A stretch of DNA of 64,000 nt from Candidatus Methylophosphatis haderslevensis (GCA_016711925.1 JADJSA010000018.1:1-64000), one strand, 5' to 3'. Numbered from the stretch's first letter, positions 12,590 to 22,353 are shown. Numbers and translations are program-made. Notes: generated from the letters alone by a model not told the origin.

Positions 12590-13984
12590 ATGATGCAAGA
12601 CATGATGCCCGTCTCGGACTACCTGATCCGCATGCGGGACGGCACGATCAAGCAGGTCAACCCGTTCACCGGCACCGAGGTATGGACGGTGCCGGGGCGC
12701 GGCCATCGTCCGCTCGGCAACGACGACAAGCCGGGCGCGCCGCTCGATCCGGCCAGGGATGGCGCGCACTGCGCGTTCTGCCACGGACGGGTTTACGAGA
12801 CGCCGCCGGAAAAGGCGCGCCTGGTGCGAACCACCGCCGGCTGGGAGACGCTCAAGGGGCTGGGCGCCGGCGAGGTCGGCGATACCGACTGGTTGTTCCG
12901 CCGCGTGCCGAACCTGTTCGAGATCGTTTCCTGCGATTACTGGGAGAAGAACTACCAGTACGTCCTGCCGCCGGCGCTGCAGGCGCGCAAGGACGGCTAC
13001 CTCGCCAGCGAACGCGGCCGGCGCCATGTGCTCGACATCGTCGAGTCGCGGATGCGCCTTTCGGGCGTCGACGAGCAGACGGTGCGCAAGACCTCGGACA
13101 CGGAAAAGCTGGCGGCGGCCAACGCGTTTTTTGGCGGCGGCCATGAACTGATCATTGGCCGGCAGCATTTCGTCGCCGGGGCGACCAACGACAACCAGCT
13201 CGCCTCCTCCGGCACCATGACGCCGGAGGAGCACTACCAGTACTTCCGCTTCACCATCGAGGCGCTGCGCGACATCTACCTGTCGAACCGCTATGTGCGC
13301 TACGTGGCGGTGTTCCAGAACTGGCTCAAGGCGGCCGGCGCCTCGTTCGACCACCTGCACAAGCAACTGGTCGCCATCGACGAACGCGGCGTCTCCAACG
13401 ACATGGAAATCCGCCTGGTGAGGGCCAACCCGAACATCTATAACGAAGAGGCGGTCAACTACGCGGCCTACCGCAACCTGGTGTTCGCCGAGAACGACCA
13501 CGCGATCGCCTTCGCCGGATTCGGCCACCGCTTCCCTACGCTCGAGATTTACTCGAAGAGCGAGCGCAGCCAGCCGTGGAACCACTCGGTCGAGGAACTG
13601 CGCGGCGTCTCGGATCTCGTGCATGCCTGCCACGCGGCGATGGGGCCGGGCATTCCGTGCAACGAGGAATGGCACTACAAACCGCCGGATGCCGACGTGC
13701 CGATGCCCTGGCGGGTGCAGATCAAGTGGCGCGTTTCCAACCCGGCCGGTTTCGAGGGCGGCACGCTGATCTACGTCAATACCATCGATCCGGAATCGCT
13801 GCGCGACAAGGTGGTGCCGCGGATTTTCCAGTTGAAGAACGAGGGCCGGATCGCGCTGATGAAAATCGCCTTCGAGTGCGACTGCGTGCCCAACTGCCTC
13901 AAGTACAACCCCGCCGTGCGCCAGCAGCATTCGCGCGAGGCCGAGTTCCAGCCGCTATCCGGCGACGCGCGCAGCGAATCGTGA
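12590..13984 (+). CDS. DUF4921 family protein (GalT/HIT-like fold)
   Basis: This 464-residue protein matches the DUF4921 family, which resembles galactose-1-phosphate uridylyltransferase. It has a CAFCHG zinc-type knuckle (Cys61, Cys64) and a FDHLHKQ histidine motif (His255, His257) at the position of the GalT/HIT catalytic histidines. A cysteine-rich CDCVPNC lies close to the C-terminus. A nucleotidyl-transfer or nucleotide-hydrolysis activity is plausible, but the substrate is unknown. The ATG is preceded by GGAG; a second ATG follows at once. It stands alone between two G-rich intergenic stretches. Confidence 0.82.
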   Translation: MMQDMMPVSDYLIRMRDGTIKQVNPFTGTEVWTVPGRGHRPLGNDDKPGAPLDPARDGAHCAFCHGRVYETPPEKARLVRTTAGWETLKGLGAGEVGDTDWLFRRVPNLFEIVSCDYWEKNYQYVLPPALQARKDGYLASERGRRHVLDIVESRMRLSGVDEQTVRKTSDTEKLAAANAFFGGGHELIIGRQHFVAGATNDNQLASSGTMTPEEHYQYFRFTIEALRDIYLSNRYVRYVAVFQNWLKAAGASFDHLHKQLVAIDERGVSNDMEIRLVRANPNIYNEEAVNYAAYRNLVFAENDHAIAFAGFGHRFPTLEIYSKSERSQPWNHSVEELRGVSDLVHACHAAMGPGIPCNEEWHYKPPDADVPMPWRVQIKWRVSNPAGFEGGTLIYVNTIDPESLRDKVVPRIFQLKNEGRIALMKIAFECDCVPNCLKYNPAVRQQHSREAEFQPLSGDARSES

Positions 13985-14031
13985 GGCGGGGGTTCGGGGT
14001 GAGTCGATAGGGGCGCGGGGCGCGGCGACGC

Positions 14032-14409
14032 TTGCGCCTTGTCGACCCGGCTTTGGACGTGCTATCCATCTCGCGCGCACTGACGTCCGACTCTGCCGCC
14101 ATTGCGGAGGTCCATGTTCGGTCTTGGCAAGGTGCATATTGCGATTTACTTCCGGCCGACTATCTCCAAACCATTTGCGTCGCGAAACGCGAGGCAGATT
14201 GGGCAGCCAGACTGAAAAAAGGCGATTCCGTCGTGGGGCAGCTGGCCCAGCCCGCCGCCGAAATCATGGCCTTCTACGTCTCGCCGCCACATTGGGGCAA
14301 GGGAATCGGCAGGTCTTTGTGGCTAGCTTGTCTGGCGGATCTTGTCGAAGCCGGCTTTGACCGCGTGACGCTTTGGGTTCTGGAAAACAATCGCCGGGGC
14401 ATTCATTAG
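14032..14409 (+). pseudogene. truncated GNAT-family N-acetyltransferase
   Basis: The reading frame has the start of a GNAT acetyltransferase (SDSAAIAEVHVRSWQGAYCDLLP) and the acetyl-CoA loop region in AFYVSPPHWGKGIGRSLW (G-K-G-I-G), then VTLWVLENNRRGIH. Family members normally continue for another 30-40 residues (FYE...). Here a TAG stops the frame just where a G-rich, oddly composed stretch begins. The middle also looks shortened, since the strands before the acetyl-CoA loop are missing. The start is uncertain: TTG at 14032 or GTG at 14059. It is either a broken gene or a gene cut by bad sequence. Confidence 0.6.
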
Positions 14410-14955
14410 CGAGGGTCTGCGGAGGCGGGGTCTGGACCAGCCTGCGGGGGAGGTGGGTGGGGGGGGGCGTTGAGTTGCGCGGGGGTCCCCGTGCAGGAAA
14501 TCAGATGAGGCCGGCCTCCATCCGGCACCGCGGCCCCAGCGGCAGGCTCTGCGGGCCCCGCCGGCCCGGGGGGCGGCGCGCCTCGGCCGGCGCGGGCGGG
14601 CGCAAACCCCCGGCACCGGGGGCCCGCGCGGGGCGGGGGGGGGCGGGGGGGGCGGGGCGGGCGGGCGGGCGGACCCGTCGAGAGCAACCAGGGCGGGGGG
14701 CTGGCGCCGGGGTGCGCGGGTTGCGAGGTGTGTTTGGACGGGTTGCCGGGGGGGGCGTTGGCGCGTTCCGGTACGTCAGGGCGGCTAGCCCCGGAAGCCG
14801 CACCAGATGGCGATCTACAAGCATCGGTGGCCGCGGATGCCCGGCTGGTGCGGCTCTCCGGGCAGTGATCCGGCATAGGTTGTTGCGGTGCACAATTCTT
14901 TCCCGAGTTTGGGTAGAATGCCGGTCCCGTCCCGTCTTCGGAATCGACCCTCGGC
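14410..14955. other. G-rich intergenic region
   Basis: No gene is credible here. From about 14450 to 14780 the plus strand is extremely rich in G, with runs such as 14459-14467 and 14632-14660, and it carries almost no codon structure. Normal composition returns near 14880. It resembles the stretch at 12361-12505 and may be a low-quality or artefactual consensus. Confidence 0.65.
14914..14919 (+). promoter_or_regulatory. possible -10 element (TAGAAT)
   Basis: TAGAAT lies 37 bases before the ATG at 14956, a common spacing for a sigma-70 promoter. I see no good -35 at the right distance, so this is tentative. The same hexamer precedes thyA and metG in this window. Confidence 0.35.
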
Positions 14956-15879
14956 ATGGAAACGGAAATCGCGCTTGGTACCCGCAGCGACATCGATGGC
15001 GTGTTGCGCGGCTACTTCTATGGCTACTGGATCAAGATTTACGAGGTTCCCGCCGATTCGCTGAAGGCCAAGAAGCGCCTGATCGAAGCGCTGACGCGCC
15101 GGCTGTTCAACCATGTCGAACACGGCCTCAACGTGCCCGGCCATCGTCTCGACGAGGCGCGCCGCGCCTACGAAGGCGAAACCGACGCGGCGCGCCGCCG
15201 CGTCAAGGGCGCGATGCTGGCCGGCGCGCTGTTCAACCGGGCGACCGACATCCTGACCAAGCTGGTCGAGCTGCAGGCCGTGGGCGTCGAGATCGCCCAC
15301 GACAACACGCTGATGCGCGAGTGCGGCCGCCACCTGCAGGAGGCGCTGGCGCTGGGCCGGCTGGTGCTGCACCACAGCGGCGAGGAAGGCATCGACGAGT
15401 TGTGGGGCGAGCCGTTCAAGGCCTTCAGCGTGCCGCTCGAAGCGTTCTACGAGAGCCGCTACGTCAAGATCGCGCTGACCATGCGCGATGTCGACCGCAT
15501 CGCCGACACGCTGATCCGCATTTTCGACCCGTTTCCGATGTTCCGCGGCATCGGCGCGCCGGCACTGGCGTTTGCCGACCGGGCCAAAGCCAAGTGCGAG
15601 ACCCTGCGCACGGACGGCGCGATCTTCGATGTCTGGTCGAGATTCGTGGTTGCGGCGGAAGAGTTGATGGCTTTCGTGCCACCCCGCTCGCCGGCCTGGA
15701 CGCCGCAGCAGTTGCAGGGCTACGACGATGCGGTGGTGCTGATTCGCCAGGGGCGCGACCTGGTGAGTTTCATCACCCGGGCGCGCACGCCGATGCCCAA
15801 GAGCACGCGCGAATGGATCGCGCGCTGCGAGGCGTTCAGCGCCGCCTACTCGGTCGTCCTGGCCTCGGCGCTGCGCTGA
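14956..15879 (+). CDS. conserved hypothetical protein, 307 residues
   Basis: I do not recognise a characterised family. The product is soluble and mostly alpha-helical by appearance, with no signal peptide, no membrane segment and no cysteine cluster. Notable stretches are GVLRGYFYGYWIKIYEVPADSL near the N-terminus, the acidic/basic helix HRLDEARRAYEGETDAARRR, and RYVKIALTMRDVDRIADTLI in the middle. Codon use is normal for the genome, so it is a settled resident gene. It is transcribed alone and converges with the TRAP binding-protein gene 18 bases downstream. Confidence 0.75.
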   Translation: METEIALGTRSDIDGVLRGYFYGYWIKIYEVPADSLKAKKRLIEALTRRLFNHVEHGLNVPGHRLDEARRAYEGETDAARRRVKGAMLAGALFNRATDILTKLVELQAVGVEIAHDNTLMRECGRHLQEALALGRLVLHHSGEEGIDELWGEPFKAFSVPLEAFYESRYVKIALTMRDVDRIADTLIRIFDPFPMFRGIGAPALAFADRAKAKCETLRTDGAIFDVWSRFVVAAEELMAFVPPRSPAWTPQQLQGYDDAVVLIRQGRDLVSFITRARTPMPKSTREWIARCEAFSAAYSVVLASALR

Positions 15880-15897
15880 GCGCGGGCGCGCCGCCGG

Positions 15898-17013
15898 CTA
15901 CTTCTTGCGGCCGACGCTGCGCGTGGCCTGCATGAAATTGTCGTAGCGGTTTTCGGCCACCGCGAACCATTGCAACTGGTCGTCGCGAAAGCTGCGCCAG
16001 GCCTCATACACTTTCCTGAAGCGCGGGTTCTTGGCCGCCGTCTCGTCGTACAACTCGAGCGCCGCCTTGTAGCAGGCGGCCATCACCTCGGCGGGAAACG
16101 GCTTGAGAATGGTGCCGCTGCCGATCAGTTCCTTGAGCGCCCTGGGGTTCTTGGCGTCGTAGCGCGTCTGCATGTCGATGTGGCCGACCATGCAGGCATC
16201 TTCGAGTATCGTCTGGTATTCCCTGGGCAGCGCGTTCCACTGCCTGATGTTGACGTAGGCGGTGAGCTGCGGCCCGCCTTCCCACCAGCCGGGGTAGTAG
16301 TAGTACTTCGCCACCTTGTTGAAGCCGAGCTTCAGATCGTCGTAGGGGCCGACCCACTCCGCGGCGTCGATGGTGCCCTTCTCCAGCGCCGGGTAGATGT
16401 CGCCGCCGGGAATCTGCTGCGGCACTGCGCCGAGGCGGGCGATCACCTGCCCGGCAAAGCCGCCGATGCGCATCTTGAGGCCCTTGAGATCGTCGACCGA
16501 CTTGATCTCGTTGCGATACCAGCCGCCCATCTGCACCCCGGTATTGCCGAGCGGAATGTTGTAGATGTTGTAGCTGCGGAACAGCTCGCGCATCAGTTCG
16601 AGTCCGCCGCCGTTGAAGGTCCACGCGCTCTGCTGGCGGCTGTTGAGGCCGAAGGGAATCGCGCAGTCGAAGGCGAAAGTGGGATCCTTGCCGATGAAGT
16701 AGTAGCTCGCGCTGTGCCCCATTTCCACGGTGCCGTCCTTCACCGCGTCGAGCACCTGCGGCCCCGGCACGATTTCGCCGGCCGGAAACACGCGGATCTG
16801 GAAGCGGTTGCCGGTGGCGGCGGCGACGCGCTGCGCCATGGTTTCGGCGGCGATAAAGATGGTGTCGAGGCTGCGCGGAAAGCTCGAGGCCAGACGCCAC
16901 TTGATTTCGGGCAGCCGGCCGCCATCCGATTGCGCCCGCACCCCGGCCGGGGCGGCCAGCGACCCGGCGGCGAGCCCGGCGCCCGCGTGTTTCAGAAACG
17001 AGCGGCGTCGCAT
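15898..17013 (-). CDS. TRAP transporter substrate-binding protein (DctP family)
   Basis: This 371-residue periplasmic binding protein begins with a twin-arginine signal, MRRRSFLKHAGAGLAAGSLA, and cleavage after residue 27 or so is likely. The mature part has WRLASSFPRSLDTIF, the DctP-type GAEWVGPYDDLKLGF equivalent (here DAAEWVGPYDDL), and YYYPGWWEGGPQL, seen in the TakP/mannitol-chloroaromatic subgroup that binds 2-oxo or other carboxylic acids. It would deliver its ligand to a DctQ-DctM pair. The only such pair here is at 9380-11532, 4 kb away on the other strand, so pairing is plausible but not shown. Confidence 0.88.
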   Translation of the reverse strand: MRRRSFLKHAGAGLAAGSLAAPAGVRAQSDGGRLPEIKWRLASSFPRSLDTIFIAAETMAQRVAAATGNRFQIRVFPAGEIVPGPQVLDAVKDGTVEMGHSASYYFIGKDPTFAFDCAIPFGLNSRQQSAWTFNGGGLELMRELFRSYNIYNIPLGNTGVQMGGWYRNEIKSVDDLKGLKMRIGGFAGQVIARLGAVPQQIPGGDIYPALEKGTIDAAEWVGPYDDLKLGFNKVAKYYYYPGWWEGGPQLTAYVNIRQWNALPREYQTILEDACMVGHIDMQTRYDAKNPRALKELIGSGTILKPFPAEVMAACYKAALELYDETAAKNPRFRKVYEAWRSFRDDQLQWFAVAENRYDNFMQATRSVGRKK

Positions 17014-17033
17014 GCGCGCCTCCTGTGCGTCGG

Positions 17034-18374
17034 TCAGTCGCCGGCCACCGTCATGCGGCCGACAAGTATCGAGCCGACCTGCTTCGAGCCGCGCGTCAGC
17101 ACGTCGTTGCCGATATCCACGACATTGCGGAACATCTCCTTCAGGTTGCCGGCAATGGTGATCTCCTGCACCGGATGGCGCAGTTCGCCCTGCTCGACCC
17201 AGTAGCCGGCGGCGCCGCGCGAATAGTCGCCGGTCACGTAATTGAGGCCGTGGCCGAGCAGTTCGGTGACCAGCAGGCCGCGCCCCATGTGCTTGATCAG
17301 CCCCTCGAAGTCGCGCGTGCCGGGCTTGACGATCAGGTTGTGCGCGCCGCCGGCATTGCCGGTGCTCTGCATGCCCAGCTTGCGCGCCGAGTAGGTGCCG
17401 AGGAAGTAGCCCTTCACCACGCCGTTCTCGACCACCTCGCGGTCGCGCGTGGCCACGCCGTCGTCATCGAACGCGCTGCTCGCCATGCCCTTGGGCAGGT
17501 GCGGCCGCTCGCTGATCTGCACGTTCTTCGAGAACACCGGCTTGCCCAGGCTGCCTTCGAGAAACGAACTCTTGCGATAGAGCGCGCCGCCGCTCACCGC
17601 ATGGACGAAACTGCCGATCAACCCGGCGGCCAACGGCGCTTCGAACAGCACCGGCACCTCGCAGGTCTTGATCTTGCGCGCATCGAGCCGCGCCAGCGCG
17701 CGCCGCGCGGCATACTCGCCGACCGCTTCCGGCTGGCACAGATCGGCCCCGTCGCGCTGCGAGGCGTACCAGTCGTCGCGCTGCATCGCATCGCCCTCGC
17801 CGGCGATCACCGAGCACGAATAGTAATGGCGCGAGCCGGCAAAGCCGCCCATGAAGCCGAGACTGTTGGCCGAGATGAAATGCGACTGCTGCGTCGATAC
17901 GCTGGCGCCTTCGGAATTGCGGATCAGCGGACTGACCGCGAACGCCGCGCCTTCGCAGCGCTGTGCCAGTTCGATTGCCTCTGCGACCGACAGCGGCCAC
18001 GGGTGGAAGAGGTCGAGATCAGGAAACTCGGTGGCCAGCAGCTTGGCTTCCGGCAGGCCGGCGCACGGGTCGGGCGCGGTGAAGCGCGCGATCGACAGCG
18101 CGGCATCGACCGTCGCGCGCAAGGCATCGCGCGAGAAATCCGACGAACTCGCGTAGCCGCGCTGCTGGCCGAGATAGACGGTGACGCCGATGCCCTTGTC
18201 GCGGTTGTACTCGATGGTTTCGACCTCGCCGCGGCGCACCGACACCGACTGGCCGTAGCCTTCGGAGACATCGGTCTCGCAGGCGCTGGCGCCGCGGCTC
18301 TTGGCGTATTCGAGAATTTCGGCGGCGATATCGCGCAGTTGCTGCTCGGCAAAACTGAATCCCTGGTCGGACAT
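17034..18374 (-). CDS. pmbA: metalloprotease PmbA (TldE)
   Basis: The 446-residue product is PmbA/TldE, the partner of TldD in a heterodimeric protease that matures peptides such as microcins and degrades unfolded leader peptides. Recognised features are GVTVYLGQQRGYASSSD, the central RKIKTCEVPVLFEAPLA, HAVSGGALYRKSSFLEG and the C-terminal GYWVEQGELRHPVQEITIAG. As expected, there is no HExxH zinc motif, which sits in TldD. The length is normal. TldD is not in this window. The gene is divergent from darP, as in many proteobacteria, with a 74-base shared promoter region. Confidence 0.92.
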   Translation of the reverse strand: MSDQGFSFAEQQLRDIAAEILEYAKSRGASACETDVSEGYGQSVSVRRGEVETIEYNRDKGIGVTVYLGQQRGYASSSDFSRDALRATVDAALSIARFTAPDPCAGLPEAKLLATEFPDLDLFHPWPLSVAEAIELAQRCEGAAFAVSPLIRNSEGASVSTQQSHFISANSLGFMGGFAGSRHYYSCSVIAGEGDAMQRDDWYASQRDGADLCQPEAVGEYAARRALARLDARKIKTCEVPVLFEAPLAAGLIGSFVHAVSGGALYRKSSFLEGSLGKPVFSKNVQISERPHLPKGMASSAFDDDGVATRDREVVENGVVKGYFLGTYSARKLGMQSTGNAGGAHNLIVKPGTRDFEGLIKHMGRGLLVTELLGHGLNYVTGDYSRGAAGYWVEQGELRHPVQEITIAGNLKEMFRNVVDIGNDVLTRGSKQVGSILVGRMTVAGD

Positions 18375-18401
18375 GTGGAGTGGGTGCGAGTCGGTGGAAG
18401 C

Positions 18402-18407
18402 TATAAT
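18402..18407 (+). promoter_or_regulatory. -10 element for darP-mog
   Basis: A consensus TATAAT lies 41 bases before the darP start, in the short gap between the divergent pmbA and darP genes. No clear -35 box is seen at 17 bases, so it may depend on an activator or an extended contact. Confidence 0.45.
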
Positions 18408-18448
18408 CTTATCGTCTTTCGCCGGCCATCCCCGCTATTCCGAACGCA

Positions 18449-19024
18449 ATGCATGCCGCCCGCCACACCGATCCCGCCGCCATCGAGGCCGAGGTTGACG
18501 ACCGCCCGCCGAGCAAATCGCAGAAGAAGCGCGATTCTCTGGCGCTGCAGGATCTGGGCGGCGAACTGGTCGCGCTGTCGTCGGCGCAACTGGCCCGCGT
18601 GGACATGCCCGACGCGCTGCGCCTGGCGGTGCGCGAGGCGCAGCGGATCAACAGCAACGGCGCCAAGCGCCGGCAGATGCAGTACATCGGCCGCCTGATG
18701 CGCGAGGCCGACCCGGCACCCATCCAGGCCGCACTGGATGCGATCAAGGGCGTCTCGGCGGCCGCCAAGGCGCGCGAGCAGCGGCTCGAACGCCTGCGCG
18801 CCCGGCTGATCGAGAACGAGCAGGGACTGGCCGACATCGCGATCGCCTTTGCGTCGGCGGACCTGCAGCAATTGCGTCAATTGCGCCGCAATGCGCTCAA
18901 GGAACAGGAGCTGGGCAAGCCGCCGCGCGCGTTTCGCGAGATTTTTCGCGTGCTGCGCGAACTCGACAGCGCGTCTGCCCAGACGCCGGCCGACCCTCCG
19001 GAAGCCCACGATGACAATCAGTGA
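18449..19024 (+). CDS. darP: ribosome biogenesis factor DarP (YjgA, DUF615)
   Basis: This 191-residue basic helical protein matches YjgA/DarP, which associates with late 50S precursors and promotes peptidyl-transferase-centre maturation. Typical features are PSKSQKKRDSLALQDLG at the start, the LPLDDRLRDALREAQRI-like segment (here MPDALRLAVREAQRI), the strongly conserved RQMQYIGRLMR, and RQLRRNALKEQ toward the C-terminus. It is divergent from pmbA, a pairing kept in many gamma- and betaproteobacteria. Its end overlaps the mog gene by 14 bases, so both are read from one transcript. Confidence 0.92.
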   Translation: MHAARHTDPAAIEAEVDDRPPSKSQKKRDSLALQDLGGELVALSSAQLARVDMPDALRLAVREAQRINSNGAKRRQMQYIGRLMREADPAPIQAALDAIKGVSAAAKAREQRLERLRARLIENEQGLADIAIAFASADLQQLRQLRRNALKEQELGKPPRAFREIFRVLRELDSASAQTPADPPEAHDDNQ

Positions 19025-19613
19025 CGAAACCCTGCTGATCGGCCTGGTGTCGATCAGCGACCGCGCCTCGTCGGGCGCCTATCAGGACCAGGGCATCCCG
19101 GCGCTGCAGGAATGGTTCGGCGCCGCCCTGACCTCGCCCTGGCGCATGGAAACGCGCCTGATCCCCGACGAGCAGACGCTGATCGAGCAGACGCTGATCG
19201 AACTGTGCGACACGGTCGGCTGCCACCTGGTGATGACCACCGGCGGCACCGGACCGTCGCCGCGCGATGTGACGCCCGAGGCAACCATGGCGGTCGCGCA
19301 CAAGCTGATGCCCGGCTTCGGCGAGCAGATGCGCCAGATCAGCCTGCATTTCGTGCCGACGGCGATCCTCTCGCGGCAGGTCGGCGCGATCCGCGGAAAA
19401 TCGCTGATCCTGAACCTGCCCGGCCAGCCGAAGTCGATCCGCGAAACGCTCGAAGGCGTGAAGGATGCCGATGGCAAGCAGGTGGTGCATGGCATCTTTT
19501 CCGCCGTGCCCTACTGCATCGACCTGATCGGCGGTCCTTACATCGAGACTAACGAATCACGGGTGCGGGCGTTCCGCCCGAAATCGGCGATCCGGGCGAA
19601 GCCGAGCCCGTGA
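19011..19613 (+). CDS. mog: molybdopterin adenylyltransferase
   Basis: The 200-residue enzyme adenylates molybdopterin before molybdate insertion in molybdenum-cofactor synthesis. The MoaB/Mog signature appears as VMTTGGTGPSPRDVTPEAT, and the C-terminal half (GFGEQMRQISLHFVPTAILS, LNLPGQPKSIRETLEGVKD, VVHGIFSAVPYCIDLIGGP) is very close to MogA. The ATG at 19011 gives a protein of normal Mog length and overlaps darP. The 3' end overlaps the convergent sulfatase gene by 65 bases, so transcripts from the two sides collide. No other Mo-cofactor genes are present here. Confidence 0.93.
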   Translation: MTISDETLLIGLVSISDRASSGAYQDQGIPALQEWFGAALTSPWRMETRLIPDEQTLIEQTLIELCDTVGCHLVMTTGGTGPSPRDVTPEATMAVAHKLMPGFGEQMRQISLHFVPTAILSRQVGAIRGKSLILNLPGQPKSIRETLEGVKDADGKQVVHGIFSAVPYCIDLIGGPYIETNESRVRAFRPKSAIRAKPSP

Positions 19614-21571
19614 TGCTGTGCTGGCGGTGGTGCGTCTGTTCCTCGTCGCCGTACATGCCGAGGCGGAACTCCTGTGCGGCCACCTGGTAGAGACTGATCG
19701 CCTCGCGCCTGATTTCATCTTCGCGCTGCGCCGATAGCGCCGGCGCATCCGCATCGACCCGGCGCAGCTTGACCACCCGCTTGGGTGCGAGCGTCACCAG
19801 CCAGCCGTCGCGCAGATAGCCGAGGGTCTGGTAGGTGGCGACGAAGGCGCGCGCCATCTCGGGCTGAATGCGCAGCAGGTCGTAGCCGAAGAACTTGCTT
19901 TGGTAATCGACGCCGAGCAGGCCGAGCAGCGTCGGCGGCACGTCGATCTGCGAGGCCAGGCGGTCGACACGTTGCGCCGGCACATGCCTGGGCGAGTAGA
20001 TGATCAGCGGAATGCGGTAGCGCTCGACCGGGATGTCGGTGGTGCCGCGCGCCGAAGCGCCGTGGTCGGCGACGATGACGAAAACAGTGTCGTCGAACCA
20101 CGGTTTCGCTTTCGCATCGCGCAGGAACTTGCCGATCGCATAGTCGGTGTACTTCACCGCGCCGGCGCGGCCGGTGCCGGAGGGAATATCGATGCGGCCC
20201 TCGGGGTAGGTGTAGGGGCGATGGTTCGATGTGGTCATCACATGCAGGAAGAACGGCTTGCCCTCTTCCGCCGACCGGTCGGCCTCGCGCAGCGAGAGCG
20301 TGAACAAGTCTTCGTCGGCCACGCCCCAGATGTTTTCGTAGTGGATGTCGGCCTTGGCGACGGCGGTACGGTCGACGACCTTGTAGTCGTTGTGGGCGAA
20401 GAAATAGCCCATGTTGTCGAAGTAGCCGTAGCCGCCGTAGACGAACTTGCAGTCGTAGCCTTCGTCTTCGAGCACCGCGCCGAGCGAGAACATCTCCTCG
20501 TTCTTCGGCCGCTTGAGGATGGACTGCCCCGGCGTCGGCGGTATCGACAGCGACAGCGCCTCGAGCCCGCGCACCGGTGCGGTTGCCGGTGGCATAGACG
20601 TTGGTGAAGAACAGGCTTTCGCGCGCGATGCGGTCGAGTTCCGGCGTGATCTGCTCGGTGTTGCCGAGTTCGCCGATGAACTCCGAGCCCAGACTCTCGA
20701 CGCTCACCAGCACGATATTCAGCCTGTTCGGCCGCGAGCCGGCCGCGACATGGCGGGTGAGTTTCAGCGGCGTGTCGCCGCTGACGGCGGTACCGGTACC
20801 GGCAAACAGCGCGCGCACCTTGGCGAACGCCTCGGCCTGCGGCAGCGTCGAGTAGAAGCGTTCGTAGTCGAGTTCGTTGTTGCGATTGGCGGCGAAGAAC
20901 TCGTAGATGCCGTTGCCGGCGAGTTCGTTTGCCTGGGTATTGTCGGAAAGTTCCTTCTGATCGGTCGACACGAACTGGAACACCAGCAGCGGCGCGGCCA
21001 GCAGCGGCAGCGCCGTCGCCCAGCGCGAACGCCAGGTGGTGTGCGCCGTCAGACCGCGGTCGATCGCGCGGCGCGACAGCCAGATCGCCAGCGCTGCCGG
21101 AAGCGCGAGGAGGGCCAGCAGTCGGCCTACCGGATACGACTCCCAGATGTTGCCGATGACTTCGTGGGTATAGACCAGGTAATCGACCGCGATGAAGTTG
21201 AAGCGGCTGCCGAACTCGTCCCAGAACACCCACTCCGACAAGGCCACCAGCGCGAGCAGGTAGCAGCCGGCGCCGAACAGCAGCATGAACAGTGCGCGAT
21301 GCGGCCACCAGCGGGCCAGCCGGTCGGGGATCAGCGCCAGATAGGGCACCAGCGGAACCAGGAAATAGGCGGCGGCCGCCAGATCGAAACCCAGGCCGAT
21401 CGCGAACACCTGCAGCAGGTGCGCCGGGCTGGCCGCAACCTGCGTATCCGGGTGCAGCCAGAGGACGATGCGGGTGACCAGCGACAGACCTAACAGCAGC
21501 GCGAGCAGGACAGCGGCGGGTGCAAAACGGGGGGAGAATTTGCCGAAGATCTTGCCCAACCAATGCGTCAT
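19549..21571 (-). pseudogene. LTA synthase-like membrane sulfatase/phosphoglycerol transferase, frameshifted
   Basis: The N-terminal third has about five membrane segments, starting MTHWLGKIFGKF at 21571. An alkaline-phosphatase-superfamily domain facing the periplasm follows, with NIVLVSVESLGSEF (first metal ligand Glu) and VIVADHGASARGTTD (metal-binding Asp-His). Gram-negative relatives modify glycans or lipids with phosphoglycerol or phosphoethanolamine groups. The frame breaks near 20575: the expected catalytic block ATGNRTVRGLEALSLS is split by one extra base in the plus-strand ACCGGTG. The rest, to residue ~670, is open in the second frame and well preserved. A single recent mutation or a sequencing error is more likely than old decay. 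Confidence 0.8.
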
Positions 21572-21663
21572 CGCGCGATTGTATACGTAGCCAGCACTAG
21601 CCCCTGTGAACCGCGCGACAGCGGGGGCGCTAAACTCGAAGCTTTTCAGCCGGGAGTTCACGC

Positions 21664-22353
21664 GTGACCGCCGATTACCGCACCATGGACGTACTGCGCT
21701 CGCTCGAAGTCGAAACCGCCGCCGACCCGACCCGCGCCGTGATCTGGCTGCACGGGCTGGGTGCCGATGCCACCGATTTCCTGCCGATCGTCGACGAACT
21801 CGATCTCGACGGCCTCCCGCCGATCCGCTTCGTGTTCCCCAATGCGCCGATGATGGCGGTGACGATCAATGGCGGCTACGTGATGCCGGCCTGGTACGAC
21901 GTGCTGTCGGCCGATTTCTCGTCGCGCCGCGAAGACCCGCAGGGCGTGCGCAATTCGGCCGCGGAACTGGAGAAGCTGATCGCGCGCGAGAATGCGCGCG
22001 GCATCGAAGATGGCCATCTGGTGCTGGCCGGATTCTCGCAGGGCGGCGCGGTGGCGCTGCACACCGGCCTGCGCCATCCGGCGCGGCTGGCCGGCATCAT
22101 GGCGCTATCGACCTACCTGCCGCTGGCCGACACCCTGGCGGCCGAAGCGCACGACGCCAACCGGGAGACATCCATCTTCATGGCGCACGGCTACGACGAC
22201 GGGGTGATCGGTTTCGACTTCTCGCAGCGCTCGGGCGAGTTTCTGCGCCAGACGGGCTACCGTGTCGACTGGCATGCCTACGAGATGGAACACAGCGTCT
22301 GCATGGAAGAGGTGCGCGACATCAGCGCCTGGCTGCGCACGGTGCTGGCCTGA
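21664..22353 (+). CDS. carboxylesterase/phospholipase (EstB-type alpha/beta hydrolase)
   Basis: The 229-residue product is a cytosolic alpha/beta hydrolase of the carboxylesterase/phospholipase family. The oxyanion region is IWLHGLGADATDF, the nucleophile is the serine in LAGFSQGGAVAL, and the acid and base are in HGYDDGVI (Asp) and EMEHSVCMEE (His). It hydrolyses short acyl esters or lysophospholipids. The start is GTG, chosen because it begins just before the conserved domain. The gene is divergent from the sulfatase gene, with 92 bases between the starts. A dispersed repeat follows its stop codon. Confidence 0.9.
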   Translation: MTADYRTMDVLRSLEVETAADPTRAVIWLHGLGADATDFLPIVDELDLDGLPPIRFVFPNAPMMAVTINGGYVMPAWYDVLSADFSSRREDPQGVRNSAAELEKLIARENARGIEDGHLVLAGFSQGGAVALHTGLRHPARLAGIMALSTYLPLADTLAAEAHDANRETSIFMAHGYDDGVIGFDFSQRSGEFLRQTGYRVDWHAYEMEHSVCMEEVRDISAWLRTVLA

